Assembly (NCBI GenBank): GCA_030426085.1
Contig: JAUHYW010000024.1
Span: forward strand, 1 to 64,000
Length of the DNA: 64,000 nt
Direction of reading: 5' to 3'
Origin: a bacterium
GTDB lineage: Bacteria; Myxococcota_A; Bradymonadia; UBA7976; UBA1532
Shown: in pieces, positions 8,826 through 17,818 of the stretch
How positions within the stretch are numbered: the stretch's first letter is position 1
Layout: every line of letters starts with the position of its first letter
Notes under the pieces: generated by a model
What the model was told of the DNA's origin: nothing
The model's database searches: none
Seen by the model: the letters and a program-made list of their open reading frames with translations, nothing else
Translations under genes and position numbers: made by a program

Positions 8826-10100
8826 ATGACCCGGCTGCCCCGCCCGCGCCTCGCACCCGTATGCCCCGCCCTGTGCGCCGCCCTGTGCGCCGCCGCGCTG
8901 CTGGCCACCGCCGCCGCCGCCCCGCCGAAGCCGGCCCCGGCGAAGCCCGATCGGGCGAGCCCGCTGCCCGCCGCCGACCCCGAGGTGACCGCCGGCGCGC
9001 TGCTCGTCGCCGGCAAGCCGCTGCCCGACGGCTCGCGCCTGCGCCGCTACGCCCGCACCGCCGAGTACCGGGCCTACGCCCGCAAGATGAACTGGACCTG
9101 GGGCTGGTTCGAGAGGCGCACCCTGACCCCGCTGCGGGCCTGGATCGCCGAGCACCTGCCCGGCCCCCACCCCAAGACGGTGTTCTATCCGTTCTCGGGG
9201 CCCGACATCCTCAACGCGGTGACCTTCTTCCCCGACGCGGACACCTACCTGCTCTTCGGCCTGGAGAAGGTGGGCCGCATCCCGGGTGATCTGGCGGGCA
9301 CCGACGCCGAGGGCTTCGCCGCGGGCATGGTCGCCCTGCGGGCGTCGCTGGATCACATCATCGGGCTGAACTTCTTCCGCACGGCGAGCATGCGGGTCGA
9401 GGTCGGCGCCGAGCCGCACAACGGGGTCGCGGCGCTGATGGCGTTCTTCCTGACCCACACCGGGCACACGGTGCTCGGCGCGCGCTACATCACCCTCGAC
9501 GACGAGGGGCGGCCGGTCGACGCCCGGCGCAGCAAGTGGGCCAAGGCGGTGCAGCTCACCTTCCGCGGGCCGCAGGATCCGCCCACGCGCACCCGCACGG
9601 TGTATTACTTCCGGGGCGACATCTCGGACCACGCCTGGGCCGAGGCGGCCGGCTTCCAGGCGCTCGTCGCCCGGCAGGGGCCGATGGCGACCTTCCTCAA
9701 GGCGGCGTCGTACCTGATGTACGAGCCGGCGTTCGACGACATCCGGGCGACCATCCTCGCCCGCAGCGCGATCATCGTCGAGGAGTCATCGGGTGTGCCT
9801 TATCATCACCTGGTGTCCGATGGGTGGGACGTCACGCTGTATGGCGTCTACGACGGGCCGATCGATGTCTTCGAAGGCAAGTGCCAGCCGGACCTCGAGG
9901 CGGCCATCGAGAAGGCGAGCAGAGGCACGCTGCCGTTCTCTTTCGGCTACAGTCACCTGCCGGGGCGCTCGCACATGATCATCGCCCGCCGGCCGGCCGA
10001 TCGGGCGCTGACGACGCCGACGTTCGACGGCTCGCCCCGGGCCGGGCTGCGCACCCACTGTGACGAGGCGGGCGAGCAGAGCGTGCAGCGCAAGGAGTGA
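8826..10100 (+). CDS. Exported protein of unknown function
   Basis: A 424-residue protein with a long Ala-rich Sec signal peptide (cleavage near ATAAAAP). The mature part has aromatic-rich conserved-looking blocks (NWTWGWFERR, TVFYPFSGPDILNAV, YLLFGLEKVG) and ends in a region with PFSFGYSHLPGRSHM. The FYPFSGPD block suggests a folded, conserved envelope domain, but I do not recognise a named family or catalytic motif. The ATG at 8826 follows gagg at 8817. It converges on the minus-strand run ending at 10107, only six bases away. Confidence 0.75.
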   Translation: MTRLPRPRLAPVCPALCAALCAAALLATAAAAPPKPAPAKPDRASPLPAADPEVTAGALLVAGKPLPDGSRLRRYARTAEYRAYARKMNWTWGWFERRTLTPLRAWIAEHLPGPHPKTVFYPFSGPDILNAVTFFPDADTYLLFGLEKVGRIPGDLAGTDAEGFAAGMVALRASLDHIIGLNFFRTASMRVEVGAEPHNGVAALMAFFLTHTGHTVLGARYITLDDEGRPVDARRSKWAKAVQLTFRGPQDPPTRTRTVYYFRGDISDHAWAEAAGFQALVARQGPMATFLKAASYLMYEPAFDDIRATILARSAIIVEESSGVPYHHLVSDGWDVTLYGVYDGPIDVFEGKCQPDLEAAIEKASRGTLPFSFGYSHLPGRSHMIIARRPADRALTTPTFDGSPRAGLRTHCDEAGEQSVQRKE

Positions 10101-10106
10101 CGGGGC

Positions 10107-10886
10107 TCAGAGCCGGCGCAGGGGCGTCAGGCGCAGCATCAGCGGCAATATGTCGCCCCCCACCACCAGCTCGGAGTGGCCCGCCTTGGCCCGGATGTGC
10201 ATCAGCCGCGCCCGGAGCTGGGCCCGGGTGAAGTCTTCGTAGCGGGTGGGCAGCCCCCGCCGCCGCACGCCCTTGTGCTTGCGCACGAAGGCCTCCCCCC
10301 GGGCCGCGGTCTCGACGCCGACGAGCACCAGCTTGTGATGGCGGGCCTTCTTGCCGGTGACGATGAACGCCTCCCACTGCTCGTCGGAGCCATAGAAGCC
10401 ATCGAGCAGCGTGACCTGACTGATGAGCGCGTGGTCGACCCACTCCCGCACGGTGCGATAGGCCCCGGAGTGTCCGATGACACAGATGTGACCGTCGGGC
10501 AGCCGGATGCCTTTGCGGCGGATGGTGGCCCGCAGCCCGCCGAGGGTCTCGAACTTGACGGTGTCGGCCTTGTCCCGGGGCGCGGCGGGCACCACGAACA
10601 GCGCGTTCTGGCGGCTCTTCTTGAACTGCTCGGGCAGCCGATGCTCGCGCCACGCCCGATCGGCGGTGGTCCAGTAGCCGTGCACGTAGACCACCATGCC
10701 CGCCGAGGGGCGGTGGTAGCGGGGCGGCACCCAGACGTAGACCGGGCCCTTCTTCGTCTTCAGCCGCCAGTAGTCGCCGCCCGCGGCCCGCTTGCGGGTC
10801 GAGCCGGCGAGGGCGTCGCCTCCGTCGAGGGCGAGCAGCCCCAGGCCGGCGAGCTGCGCGGCGAGCTGGCGCCGGGTGATGCTCAT
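10107..10886 (-). CDS. Tat-exported alpha/beta-hydrolase-like protein
   Basis: A 259-residue protein with a twin-arginine-type signal (TRRQLAAQLAGLGLLALDGG). The body has the VVYVHGY strand-loop before the oxyanion region and the nucleophile elbow GHSGAYRT, with a His in KAGHSEL near the C-terminus; a candidate acid is less clear. It is probably a periplasmic esterase or amidase-like enzyme with unknown substrate. Its ATG overlaps the stop of the permease gene (ATGA), making it the last gene of a coupled run. Confidence 0.75.
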   Translation of the reverse strand: MSITRRQLAAQLAGLGLLALDGGDALAGSTRKRAAGGDYWRLKTKKGPVYVWVPPRYHRPSAGMVVYVHGYWTTADRAWREHRLPEQFKKSRQNALFVVPAAPRDKADTVKFETLGGLRATIRRKGIRLPDGHICVIGHSGAYRTVREWVDHALISQVTLLDGFYGSDEQWEAFIVTGKKARHHKLVLVGVETAARGEAFVRKHKGVRRRGLPTRYEDFTRAQLRARLMHIRAKAGHSELVVGGDILPLMLRLTPLRRL

Positions 10887-12256
10887 CGGACGCGCCGCCA
10901 GATGCGGTGGCCGACGAAGGCCGCGATCAACACCGCCAGCCCCACCAGCGGGGCCCCGTCGTCGGAGCGGATGGTCTTGGCGATCTCGATGTAGAGCACC
11001 CACAGGCTGACCCCGAGGTACAGGCCGGGCAGCCACGGGTGGGCCCAGGCCCGCCAGCCGGGGGCGTCGGGCGCCCGTCGGCGCAGGACGAAGTAGGCCA
11101 CCACCGACAGCCCGCCGGTGATGACCATGGTGAGGCTGACCGCCTGCAAGAGCCCGTCGACGGTGTTGGTCAGGATGAGCGCGACCGACCACCCGCCCTG
11201 CATCCACAAGGCGGCGGCCGGGCTGCCCCGGCGGTCGAGGCGGCCGGCGGCGCGCAGGAAGGCGCCGTCCCGGGCCATGGCGTAGCCGACTCGGGCCCCG
11301 CCCAGGATGCTGCTGTTGATCGTGGCGATCAGGCACAGCGCGATGAGCGCGTTCATCGTCAGGAAGAGCGGCCGCCCGCCGAGCGCCTCGCCCAGCGCCG
11401 AGCCGGCCTCGCCCGCGGCGGCCAGCCCGCCCATGCCGAGCACGGCGACGAAGGCGGCGCAGAGCACGAGGTAGAGCGCGGTCACCGCGGCGGTGCCCCC
11501 GAGCAGCGATCGGGGGATCGTGCGGTCGGGGTCGGCCACCTCGCCGGCGACGTAGATCACCTGGTTCCAGCCGGAGAACGCGAAGTTGGTGGCGAGGTAG
11601 GCGGTGGCCAGCGCGCCGGCGGTCAGCGGGACTGCGTCGGCGGGGGTCGCCGGGGGCAGCGCGTCGCCCCCGGCGCGGGCGAGAGCGTAGACCGCCAGCC
11701 CGAAGAGCACCGCCAGCGGGATCAGGGTCACCGCCTGCTGGGCCCGGGTCGAGGGGCGCACCCCGGCGACGTTGAGCGCGGTGAAGGCGAGCACCAGCCC
11801 CGAGGCGGCGAGCTGGGCCCAGGTGACGTCGCCGATCAGGGGCAGGGCGAAGCAGACGTCGCGCAGGGGCAGCCCGGTCAGCGTCGGGAGCTGCCACCAG
11901 CACAGGGCCAGGGCCACGGTGGCGATCGAGCCGCTGAAGATGCCGGCGAACAGGGCCCAGCCCGACGCGAAGGCGACCGAGGGGCCGAGGGCCTCCCGCT
12001 GGAAGACGTAGTCCCCGCCGGCCCGGGGCAGGCGGGTGCCCAGCTCGGCGTAGGCCAGGGCGCCGCCGAGCACGATGACCGCGGCGGCGATCCAGGTGGC
12101 GAAGAAGGCGACCGGGTCGGTGACCGCGCCGGCCATCTGCGAGGGCGCGAGGAAGATGCCGATGCCCAGCATCGAGCCGGCGACGATCGCCAGCCCGCTG
12201 CGCAGGTCGATCGCCCGCTCGGGGCCGGGCTGCTCCGGCTCGGGGTCGGGCGTCAC
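10883..12256 (-). CDS. APC-superfamily amino acid permease
   Basis: A 457-residue inner-membrane transporter with about twelve hydrophobic segments. The first carries the APC signature GSMLGIGIF, and the loop RLPRAGGDYVF after helix 2 is typical of amino acid/polyamine antiporters and permeases. The GTG start at 12256 is fixed by a four-base GTGA overlap with the upstream stop, and its own stop overlaps the following ATG. The substrate cannot be determined. Confidence 0.88.
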   Translation of the reverse strand: MTPDPEPEQPGPERAIDLRSGLAIVAGSMLGIGIFLAPSQMAGAVTDPVAFFATWIAAAVIVLGGALAYAELGTRLPRAGGDYVFQREALGPSVAFASGWALFAGIFSGSIATVALALCWWQLPTLTGLPLRDVCFALPLIGDVTWAQLAASGLVLAFTALNVAGVRPSTRAQQAVTLIPLAVLFGLAVYALARAGGDALPPATPADAVPLTAGALATAYLATNFAFSGWNQVIYVAGEVADPDRTIPRSLLGGTAAVTALYLVLCAAFVAVLGMGGLAAAGEAGSALGEALGGRPLFLTMNALIALCLIATINSSILGGARVGYAMARDGAFLRAAGRLDRRGSPAAALWMQGGWSVALILTNTVDGLLQAVSLTMVITGGLSVVAYFVLRRRAPDAPGWRAWAHPWLPGLYLGVSLWVLYIEIAKTIRSDDGAPLVGLAVLIAAFVGHRIWRRVR

Positions 12257-13170
12257 GGGAAGCGGCCTTCGCGGGGGGTCAGCGGGGACTCGACCCGGAA
12301 GATCGAGCCCTGCTCGTTGGTGAAGACGACCGCGTCGCCGTGCCAGACCACCGCCTCGGCCTGCACCGTCACGTCCTGGTCGAAGTCGATGCGGTTGCGC
12401 AGCTCGGCGAGCCAGTCGTCGCCGGTGGCCGGGCGCTCGAAGACGAACAGCGCGTGGTAGGTCAGCACCGCGAGGTAGCGGCCGTCGGGGCTGAGGTCGG
12501 CCCCGGTGACCATGCCCCCGAAGCGGTCGGGGTCGCCGCCCACCTCGACGCTGCCCCGGGCCGAGAGCGCGATCGACTCGGCGCCTTCGAGGGCGTCGAA
12601 GCGGTACAGCACGGTGCGCATGTCGCCCCGGTGCTTGCTGAGCAGGTACAGCGCGCCCTCGCCGGCCCGGGGGTCCCAGAAGAGCGCCTCGGCGTCGTAG
12701 TTGCGGGCCTTGGGGGGGAACTCGGTCTGGTCGGGGTAGTGGAACCGGATGGCCCGCTCGACGGTGAGCGTGCCCTCGGCGACCTCGCCGTCGAGCGGCA
12801 CGGCGGGCTCGGCGACCCGGTAGACGACCAGGTCGCGGCGGTCGTTGGCGTTGTTGCCGATGTCGCCGACGTAGAGCCGCCCCTGGCCGTCGGCGGTGAC
12901 CGCCTCCCAGTCCTCGGCCCCGGCGCCGTCCACCCGATAGCGCCCCAGCAGCCGCCCGTCGATGGTCACCGCGTAGAGCACCGGCCCGTCGCCCGAGTCG
13001 TTGTGGGTCCAGAAGACGCCCGGCTGCTGCCCGGCGGTCAGGCCCGAGGGCTCGGTGAGCCGCCCGTCGCCGTAGCTCGAGCCACCAGGGCGCAGCAGCG
13101 CGGTGCAGGCGACCCCGGCCAGGGCCAGGGCGACCAGGATCCAGCGGGTCCGGCGGCTGGGCAGGGTCAC
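12253..13170 (-). CDS. Propeller-like lipoprotein
   Basis: A 305-residue lipoprotein: signal ending in GVAC, then repeated strand-turn blocks (FWTHNDSGDGPVLYAV, GRLYVGDIGNNANDR, NYDAEALFWD, GADLSPDGRYLAVLTY) that look like blades of a beta-propeller. Such domains bind ligands or partners; no enzymatic motif is evident. Both ends overlap neighbours by GTGA, so it is translationally coupled to the Cys-motif protein upstream and the permease downstream. Confidence 0.75.
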   Translation of the reverse strand: MTLPSRRTRWILVALALAGVACTALLRPGGSSYGDGRLTEPSGLTAGQQPGVFWTHNDSGDGPVLYAVTIDGRLLGRYRVDGAGAEDWEAVTADGQGRLYVGDIGNNANDRRDLVVYRVAEPAVPLDGEVAEGTLTVERAIRFHYPDQTEFPPKARNYDAEALFWDPRAGEGALYLLSKHRGDMRTVLYRFDALEGAESIALSARGSVEVGGDPDRFGGMVTGADLSPDGRYLAVLTYHALFVFERPATGDDWLAELRNRIDFDQDVTVQAEAVVWHGDAVVFTNEQGSIFRVESPLTPREGRFP

Positions 13171-14396
13171 GGCGTCTCCCCTTCGCTCTCGGGTGCGTCG
13201 GCCAGGGCCTCGCGGAACGGGGCGACGCGCGCCGGGTCGAGCGGGATCCAGCGCTTGCGGGCGGTCTTGCGGGCCAGTTCGCCGTCTTCGAGGCGCAGGC
13301 TGGTGACGTGCCGCCCGCCCTCGGTGAAGACGTGGGCCCGGTTGCGGGGGCCGAGCGCGATGATCGTGCCCCGGCGGGTGTCGGCCAGCAGTCGGTCGTC
13401 CCCCGCGTCGCGGGCGTCGTCCCAGGCGGTGCTGGTCGGGCGGCGGGCGCCCCGGTGGCGGCTCTCGGCGTGCCGGGTCCGGCGCAGGTCGGGGTTGAAG
13501 ATGCGGCTGACGTCGCTGCGCAGTCGGCTGATGATCGGGGCCACCAACCCCGCCACGTCGGGCGATCGGCCCCGGGCCTCTTCATTGGACAGCCGCCGGA
13601 CGACCGCCTCGAGCGTCTGCCGGGTGCGGTGCAGCGTGCGCCGGAGCTGCTCGGCCGGGTTGCGCGGAGCCCCGTCGGCCGCGGCGCGCACGATGGCGTC
13701 CTGGTCGAGCCCGATGAGGTTCAGCCGCAGCCGGGCGGTGGCCCCCGAGAACCGGGTCTCGACGATCTGGACCGTCAGGACGGTGCGCTCGCCGCTCTGG
13801 GGGTCGAGCCGGGCCGGCAGCAGCCCCACGGCGACCTGCCCCAGCACGGTGTAGCCCCCCCGGCCCTCTTCGCCGCCGAAGCCGGGCAGCAGGCCCTCGG
13901 TGAGATCGGCGGCCGACTCGGCGAAGGCCACGACCCCCGGGCGCTCGGCGAAGAGGCGGTCGAAGCCCGGCGGGCGGCGCTGGAGGCACAGCTCGAGGAA
14001 CTCGATCCAGGTGGGCTTGCCGGTGGGCACGTAGCCGGCGAACGTGTGGCGGGCGTCGGGCGGATGGGCGTGGGTGCAGTCGACGGCGGCGCACTGGAAG
14101 CAGTACAGCGCCCCGTCCCGCCACGCGACGGCCTCGGGGCGGGCGGTGAGCCGGGCGCCGAGCTGCTCGACGAAGCGGGCTGCCCGGTCGCTCCATCCAG
14201 GGCCATCCGTCGGCGAGAGGGGCGCGGGCAGGCTCAGCTCGGCGGGCAGGGCCCCGTGGCGGGCCTCGGCGAGCTCGGCGGCGGCCCGGCTCAGCTCGCG
14301 CAGCGCGCGTCGGATCCGGGCCTCGGGGGTGAGCCGACGGCGCCGGCCGCGGCGACGGCGCTCGCTGGGTCGGTCGCTCGGGTCGGGGTCGGCCAC
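13167..14396 (-). CDS. Unknown protein with Cys/His metal-site-like motif
   Basis: A 409-residue protein I do not recognise. It starts with an Arg-rich stretch and a helical region, then a compact Cys/His cluster at about 99-111 (Cys99, Cys102, Cys107, His109, His111) that could bind zinc or another metal. The middle is strand-rich, and the C-terminal third has an Arg-rich linker followed by a small domain with GTIIALGPRNRAHVF. There is no signal peptide, so it is probably cytoplasmic. GTG 14396 has gagg upstream; its stop overlaps the next gene by GTGA. Confidence 0.6.
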   Translation of the reverse strand: MADPDPSDRPSERRRRGRRRRLTPEARIRRALRELSRAAAELAEARHGALPAELSLPAPLSPTDGPGWSDRAARFVEQLGARLTARPEAVAWRDGALYCFQCAAVDCTHAHPPDARHTFAGYVPTGKPTWIEFLELCLQRRPPGFDRLFAERPGVVAFAESAADLTEGLLPGFGGEEGRGGYTVLGQVAVGLLPARLDPQSGERTVLTVQIVETRFSGATARLRLNLIGLDQDAIVRAAADGAPRNPAEQLRRTLHRTRQTLEAVVRRLSNEEARGRSPDVAGLVAPIISRLRSDVSRIFNPDLRRTRHAESRHRGARRPTSTAWDDARDAGDDRLLADTRRGTIIALGPRNRAHVFTEGGRHVTSLRLEDGELARKTARKRWIPLDPARVAPFREALADAPESEGETP

Positions 14397-14433
14397 GGGG
14401 CATCCTCGGCGGCGTCGCGGGGCTGCGGCGGGC

Positions 14434-14955
14434 TCAGGCTCGGGCCGAGGCCCCCCGCCGGGCGAGCGCGTCTCGCAGTTGCATCAGATCCCACACCGGA
14501 CCGGCCACGAAACTCAAGGGGTCGTCGGCGAAGGCCGGCGCGTTGCGCTCGAAGGCGGCGTGGCCGACGAGGTTGAGGGCCCAGCCCACCGTCCACGCGC
14601 CGGCCGAGGCGATCCACGGCGGGCTGTACCGGGGCCAGACGAGCAGGCCGGTGAAGCCGCCGACGATGATGGGGATGCCCACCATGTGCAGCGCCCGGTT
14701 GGTGGGGTCGGTGTGGGTCTCGGCGTAGAAGTCGATGGCCCGCTGCCAGCGCTCGGCGAGGCCGCCCTCGAAGTCGGGGTGGGCCGCGCGCCACTCGGCC
14801 TCGATGTCCCGGATGCCCCGGACGGTGAGGCCGAGCGCGGCGAGCTTGCTGCCGGTGGTGAGGCCGATCATGCCCACGGCGGTGAACGCGACGCCGCGGG
14901 TGCGGCGGGCGTTGCGGTACAGGGCGTCGGCGGCGTGGGTGATACGCCCGAGCAC
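14434..14955 (-). CDS. Mpo1-like (DUF962) membrane protein
   Basis: A 173-residue protein of the DUF962/Mpo1 family. Yeast Mpo1 is an Fe-dependent dioxygenase acting in alpha-oxidation of 2-hydroxy fatty acids. Family marks are HTDPTNRALHMVGIP, GHAAFERNAPAF and DDPLSFVAGPVWDL, with the expected His residues present. Two or three hydrophobic segments place it in the membrane. The N-terminus is about 70 residues longer than minimal bacterial members. GTG 14955 has gaggag six bases upstream. Confidence 0.85.
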   Translation of the reverse strand: MLGRITHAADALYRNARRTRGVAFTAVGMIGLTTGSKLAALGLTVRGIRDIEAEWRAAHPDFEGGLAERWQRAIDFYAETHTDPTNRALHMVGIPIIVGGFTGLLVWPRYSPPWIASAGAWTVGWALNLVGHAAFERNAPAFADDPLSFVAGPVWDLMQLRDALARRGASARA

Positions 14956-14997
14956 GGCGGGCTCCTCGGGAGGAGGTGGAGGCGGGGTCGGGTCGGC

Positions 14998-15474
14998 TCA
15001 GCCGCCCTTCTTCATGCCCCGCACGATCTTGACGAGGTTGTCGAGCACCTCGGTCTTGCCTTCGAGGTCGGGGTTGGGGGCCATCAGCGGGCTCTTGCCC
15101 ACGGCGGTGCCGCCCTTCACGATCACGGTCTTGATGTGATCGTCGGTGATGGTCCCCTGCCACGCGGCGTCCTCGAAGCTGCGCGGCTTGGGGTTGAGCG
15201 CCTGGGCCGCGGCCCCGTCGCCCTTGCCGGTCAGGCCGTGGCAGGTGGCGCAGCGCTGCTTGAAGACGGTCGCCGCCTCGCCGCCGACCTTGTCGATGAT
15301 CGGGTGGGCCGCGGCGGCGGCGGGCGCGGCGGCGGGCGCGGCGGCGGCGCCACCGGCCTTGGCCGGCTCGGCCTTGGCCGGCGCCTCGGCCTCACCCTTC
15401 GCGGCGGGCTTGTCCTTCGAGCAGCCGACGACCGCGAGCAGGGCCGCGGCAGCGAGCAGGGTACGGATCTTCAT
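14998..15474 (-). CDS. Lipoprotein c-type cytochrome
   Basis: A 158-residue periplasm-facing electron carrier: lipobox VVGC, then an Ala/Pro/Lys-rich tether of about 50 residues, then one cytochrome c domain with heme motif CATCH and a candidate distal Met ligand in SPLMAPNPDL. The ATG at 15474 follows agagg. It is first in a six-gene minus-strand run (gaps of 42 and 37 bp, then overlaps), and could supply or remove electrons for the Mpo1-like oxygenase; that link is only inferred from proximity. Confidence 0.85.
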   Translation of the reverse strand: MKIRTLLAAAALLAVVGCSKDKPAAKGEAEAPAKAEPAKAGGAAAAPAAAPAAAAAHPIIDKVGGEAATVFKQRCATCHGLTGKGDGAAAQALNPKPRSFEDAAWQGTITDDHIKTVIVKGGTAVGKSPLMAPNPDLEGKTEVLDNLVKIVRGMKKGG

Positions 15475-15820
15475 GGTGATGACCTCTGTCGTCAGGGTTC
15501 CCCGCGCGTATGGTGGCGAACCGGCGCCAAAGATCAAGTCAATTCAGCGATTCGGGCCATCGACCCCGGCGGTCGCCGGGGGCGGATCCCCGTCGGACTC
15601 CAGCCTTGGCGCGACGTGCGCCGACCTCGGACCCCGCCCGGACGGCCGGCGCGAATTTCCGTCTCCGGTATAGTTTTTCGGTCGTTCCGCAACTGGCCCC
15701 GCAGGGCTCGGCGAACCCGAGGGTAGGCGGCCCGGCCGGGACATGGTAATATTTTCTCATCGACAGGCTGAGAGGTGCTATGGTAGTGCCACAGGGTCGA
15801 CACAGGCAGGTCACTCACCG
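15475..15820. other. Intergenic region between divergent genes
   Basis: This 346-bp gap separates cytochrome c (minus) from the acidic/basic protein (plus). It contains two AT-rich hexamers that could be -10 boxes on the plus strand, TATAGT at 15669 and TAATAT at 15747, neither with a good -35. It also contains most of a 16-codon upstream ORF starting at 15780. Confidence 0.4.
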
Positions 15821-15830
15821 ATGCCCATAA
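15780..15830 (+). CDS. Candidate 16-residue upstream ORF
   Basis: ATG at 15780 is preceded by agagg with four bases between, a better ribosome site than the main gene has. The frame runs 16 codons and stops with TAA at 15828-15830, just past the ATG (15821) of the following large gene, which it overlaps. This geometry would allow translational coupling or attenuation. The peptide itself has no recognisable feature. Confidence 0.35.
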   Translation: MVVPQGRHRQVTHRCP

Positions 15831-17704
15831 AGGTCTCATCGACCGCACCCGGAGCGGAGGGTGACTCCGCTCAGCAGGGGTCAGACGCGTCCGAGGCGCT
15901 CTTGAGCGACTTCACCTCGGGCCTCCCGCCAGAAACCCGCGCCGCGTTGCGCGCCGCCCTGCTCGCCCAGCAGAAGGCGGGCGCGTCGGTGGAGCTCGAC
16001 CCCGCCCTCGACGGGCGGATCGAACTCGACCCGGCGCTCGCCGGGCCGATCGAGCCCGATCCCGTCCTCGGGGACGACTTCGACCTCGACCCGAGCCTCG
16101 ACGCCGCCGAGCGCGCCGCGCGGGCGGCGGGACGGGGCGATACCGGGGCGCCGAGGGGTGTCGCGCCGGCGGCGCCGGGCCCATCGAAATCAGAAAAAAA
16201 TGGCGCCGACCCGACACTTCGGGCTCCCCGTCCCCTAGTCGTCTCGGGGGCCTCTCCCGAAGAGGTCGATAATCGACCCCCCCAGCGAGTCGACGAGGCC
16301 GTGCAGACGGCCGCACCCGAGGCGAGCGCCGCAGCGCGGTCGCCCATCGAGGAGCCCATGATCGAAGAGCGCGACGCACACGAGGACGCCCGGCCGGTCA
16401 CCGTCGCAGAGGAGGCCGAGATGCCGCAGACGACGACCGAGCCCCCGACCGGTGAAGCGCCGGCCGAGGCGGGTCCCGACCCAACGGCCGCCCCGGCGGG
16501 CGATATCGAGCCACCCGAGACGGCATCGGCCGGGCCGCCGAGCGACGCCGAGGCCGAGGCCGCCCCTCCCGAGCCCGATGAGCCGGAGGTGGCTGCCGAC
16601 GCATCCGCGGCCGCAGACGCCCCGCAGGAGCCCGCTGCACCGGTGGAGGGCGACGCCCCGGGAGCGGATCCCGACGCGCCGCCGGCCGAGCAGGACGAGG
16701 TCGCCGCAGAGGCTGCGCCCGAGCCCGAGGTGTCCGCCGCGGAGGTCGCGCCCGACCCCGAGGTGCCCGCCGCGGACGCCGCGCCCGACCCCGAGGGGCT
16801 GACCGGCGCCGACGACCTCTTCGAGGCGGTGCCCGACAGCGCCCGGCACTTCATGGCCCTGCTGGAGCGGGAAGGCACGCTCCTGATGCCGCAGGTGATG
16901 GCCCACCTCGGGCTGGTCCGGCCCAAGGGCGTGGGCGGCGCCATCGAGCCGATTCAGCGCATCGCCCGCCTGATCGGGGTCGAGCTGCCGTTCGTGGCCG
17001 ACTTCGCCCCGTCGGGCTACAAGCGGTGGACCTGGAAGGCCCGCCCGCTGGCCGAGGTGCCGCCGGAGACGCTCGAGCCCATCCCCGAGCCGCCGCCGCA
17101 GCCCAAGAAGGTCAAGAGGTCGAAGAGGAAGGCCGACCGCAGCCAGTACAAGCGGGCCTGGAAGCGCAGCCTGGCCAAGAAGAAGGGCCGGCGCGGCAAG
17201 GGGGGCAAGGGCCCGGCCAAGGGTCGCCGGGCCGGGCCGCCGCGGGCCGCCCCGGCGGCGGCGAGGCTGCCGGCCGGGCACCGCGACGAGTCGGGCAACG
17301 CCGGCCGCGAGCCGCGCCGGGGGCCCACCCCGGAGGGCCGTCGGCGGCGCTACGATCGGCCGATGCCGGAGGTCTTCCGGCGGGCCAACCGGCCACCCGT
17401 GGGGCGCCCGGCCCCCGCCCGGCGCGAGGAGCATCGCGGCCCGCGAGAGGATGTGGAGCCGCGTCGCCCGCGGCTGGAGGAGCGCCCGGCGGCGGCCCGA
17501 TCCGGCGTGCCCCGCCTGGAGCGCTCGTCCGATCCGGCCGGCCCGGCCAAGCGGTCGGCCAGCGAGTCCGAGGCGCTGCCGCAGCGGCGTGGGGTGCAGA
17601 CGCCCGAAGAGCGGCTGCCCCTGCCCCGATCGGGTGTATTCCGCCGGCGCACGGTCGGCGACAGCGACGTCCCGGTGGTGGTGATCCGCCGCCGCAAGCG
17701 CTGA
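15821..17704 (+). CDS. Acidic/basic low-complexity protein with central domain
   Basis: About 627 residues. The first 330 are acidic and Pro/Ala-rich, with repeats such as DPALDG, DPALAG, DPVLGD and DPSLD. The only ordered-looking part (about 335-410) reads like a small winged-helix-type domain (SARHFMALLEREGTLLMPQV ... RIARLIGVELPFV). The rest is strongly basic, starting with KKVKRSKRKADRSQYKRAWK and ending in an Arg-rich tail, reminiscent of histone-H1-like nucleoid or RNA-binding proteins. The start at 15821 has a weak ribosome site; 15743 is an alternative. Function unknown. Confidence 0.65.
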   Translation: MPIKVSSTAPGAEGDSAQQGSDASEALLSDFTSGLPPETRAALRAALLAQQKAGASVELDPALDGRIELDPALAGPIEPDPVLGDDFDLDPSLDAAERAARAAGRGDTGAPRGVAPAAPGPSKSEKNGADPTLRAPRPLVVSGASPEEVDNRPPQRVDEAVQTAAPEASAAARSPIEEPMIEERDAHEDARPVTVAEEAEMPQTTTEPPTGEAPAEAGPDPTAAPAGDIEPPETASAGPPSDAEAEAAPPEPDEPEVAADASAAADAPQEPAAPVEGDAPGADPDAPPAEQDEVAAEAAPEPEVSAAEVAPDPEVPAADAAPDPEGLTGADDLFEAVPDSARHFMALLEREGTLLMPQVMAHLGLVRPKGVGGAIEPIQRIARLIGVELPFVADFAPSGYKRWTWKARPLAEVPPETLEPIPEPPPQPKKVKRSKRKADRSQYKRAWKRSLAKKKGRRGKGGKGPAKGRRAGPPRAAPAAARLPAGHRDESGNAGREPRRGPTPEGRRRRYDRPMPEVFRRANRPPVGRPAPARREEHRGPREDVEPRRPRLEERPAAARSGVPRLERSSDPAGPAKRSASESEALPQRRGVQTPEERLPLPRSGVFRRRTVGDSDVPVVVIRRRKR

Positions 17705-17775
17705 GCGCCATCCGCCCCGCCTGAGCACGATCCGGCTCGCGCGGCGCCGATGGCGCCCCGCCTCCTCTAGCGGCA

Positions 17776-17818
17776 CCCGGGGAAAGTCCCCCTGCTGCGC
17801 CGGTGTACTTTCCCCGGG
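17776..17818. terminator. Perfect 12-bp inverted repeat, possible terminator
   Basis: cccggggaaagt at 17776-17787 pairs perfectly with actttccccggg at 17807-17818 across a 19-base loop, 72 bp after the stop of the acidic/basic gene. There is no U-run, so it would be a non-canonical or bidirectional terminator, or an operator. Confidence 0.45.
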
